Positions 6,498 to 6,582 of a stretch of 6,582 nt of DNA are shown here, one piece after another (the stretch's first letter is position 1; each line of letters begins with the position of its first letter). This DNA comes from Benthicola sp964195715 (GTDB lineage: Bacteria; Gemmatimonadota; Gemmatimonadetes; Palauibacterales; Palauibacteraceae), in NCBI GenBank assembly GCA_964195715.1, contig CAXMRU010000195.1:1-6582 (forward strand), read 5' to 3'. The notes beneath the pieces are model-generated. The model was not told where the DNA came from, made no database searches, and worked only from the letters and a program-made list of their open reading frames with translations. The position numbers and the translations under genes were made by a program.

Positions 6498-6582
6498 ATG
6501 GGTCTTCTGCATTTCTATCGCACTCCGGGTCTTTCGGAAGCGGCTCGCGCGGGTCTACTCGACCGGGCTCGCGCACGAATCT
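6498..6582 (+). CDS. purL: N-terminal fragment, probable large-type FGAM synthase (PurL)
   Basis: Only the first 28 codons are in the window; the gene runs off the right edge. The peptide begins MGLLHFYRTPGLSEAARAGL and continues with LLDRARARI-like, helix-forming residues. The opening LHFYRTPGLS resembles the start of the large, single-chain phosphoribosylformylglycinamidine synthases (human PFAS opens with a similar LHFY block followed by a helix of comparable place). These enzymes convert FGAR to FGAM with glutamine and ATP in purine synthesis in the cytoplasm. An in-frame TGA at 6489-6491 rules out an earlier start. The ribosome site is weak (GAGCGG just before the ATG). A sigma70-like promoter lies upstream. 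The call rests on a short stretch and memory of the family, so another protein remains possible; that a coding region starts here is more secure than its identity. Confidence 0.55.
   Translation, partial: MGLLHFYRTPGLSEAARAGLLDRARARI

Overview
The window is GC-rich and densely coding. Almost all of it is a run of four genes on the minus strand. In transcription order (right to left) these are a divergent GroES/Cpn10-like co-chaperonin (6292 to 5924), a secreted protein of unknown family (5874 to 4810), a secreted five-domain LacZ-type GH2 beta-galactosidase (4727 to 1509), and a Tat-exported Gfo/Idh/MocA-fold enzyme of the GH109 type, an NAD-dependent glycosidase family known for alpha-N-acetylgalactosaminidase activity (1464 to 118). 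The gaps are 49, 82 and 44 nt, each downstream gene has a Shine-Dalgarno-like sequence at good spacing, and no convincing terminator lies between them. One transcript is therefore plausible but not proven.

On the right, a 205-nt divergent intergenic region (6293-6497) separates groES from a plus-strand gene that starts at 6498 and runs off the window. Its first 28 codons resemble the N terminus of large-type phosphoribosylformylglycinamidine synthase (PurL). A good sigma70-like promoter facing that gene lies at 6383-6411, and a weaker -10-like element faces groES. On the left, 117 nt follow the GH109 gene; a possible start codon of another minus-strand gene sits exactly at the window edge (3 to 1).

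The beta-galactosidase and the GH109-type enzyme carry export signals (Sec-like and Tat-like), suggesting that both work in the periplasm or outside the cytoplasm on Gal- and GalNAc-ended glycans. No transporter, SusC/D pair, regulator or sulfatase is seen, so the substrate is open. The GroES-like gene in front is an odd partner: no groEL is present, and the protein has an enlarged acidic segment where GroES normally has its short roof hairpin.

High GC content, heavy use of secreted glycosidases, a Tat-exported GH109-type enzyme and a large-type PurL suggest a Gram-negative soil or aquatic heterotroph, perhaps Gemmatimonadota or a similar phylum. That is an impression from composition and gene style, not a demonstrated assignment. 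No rRNA, tRNA, CRISPR array or complete mobile element is visible. The most unusual items are the modified GroES and its place at the head of a glycosidase cluster; I see no clear evidence for a wholly new multi-gene system.
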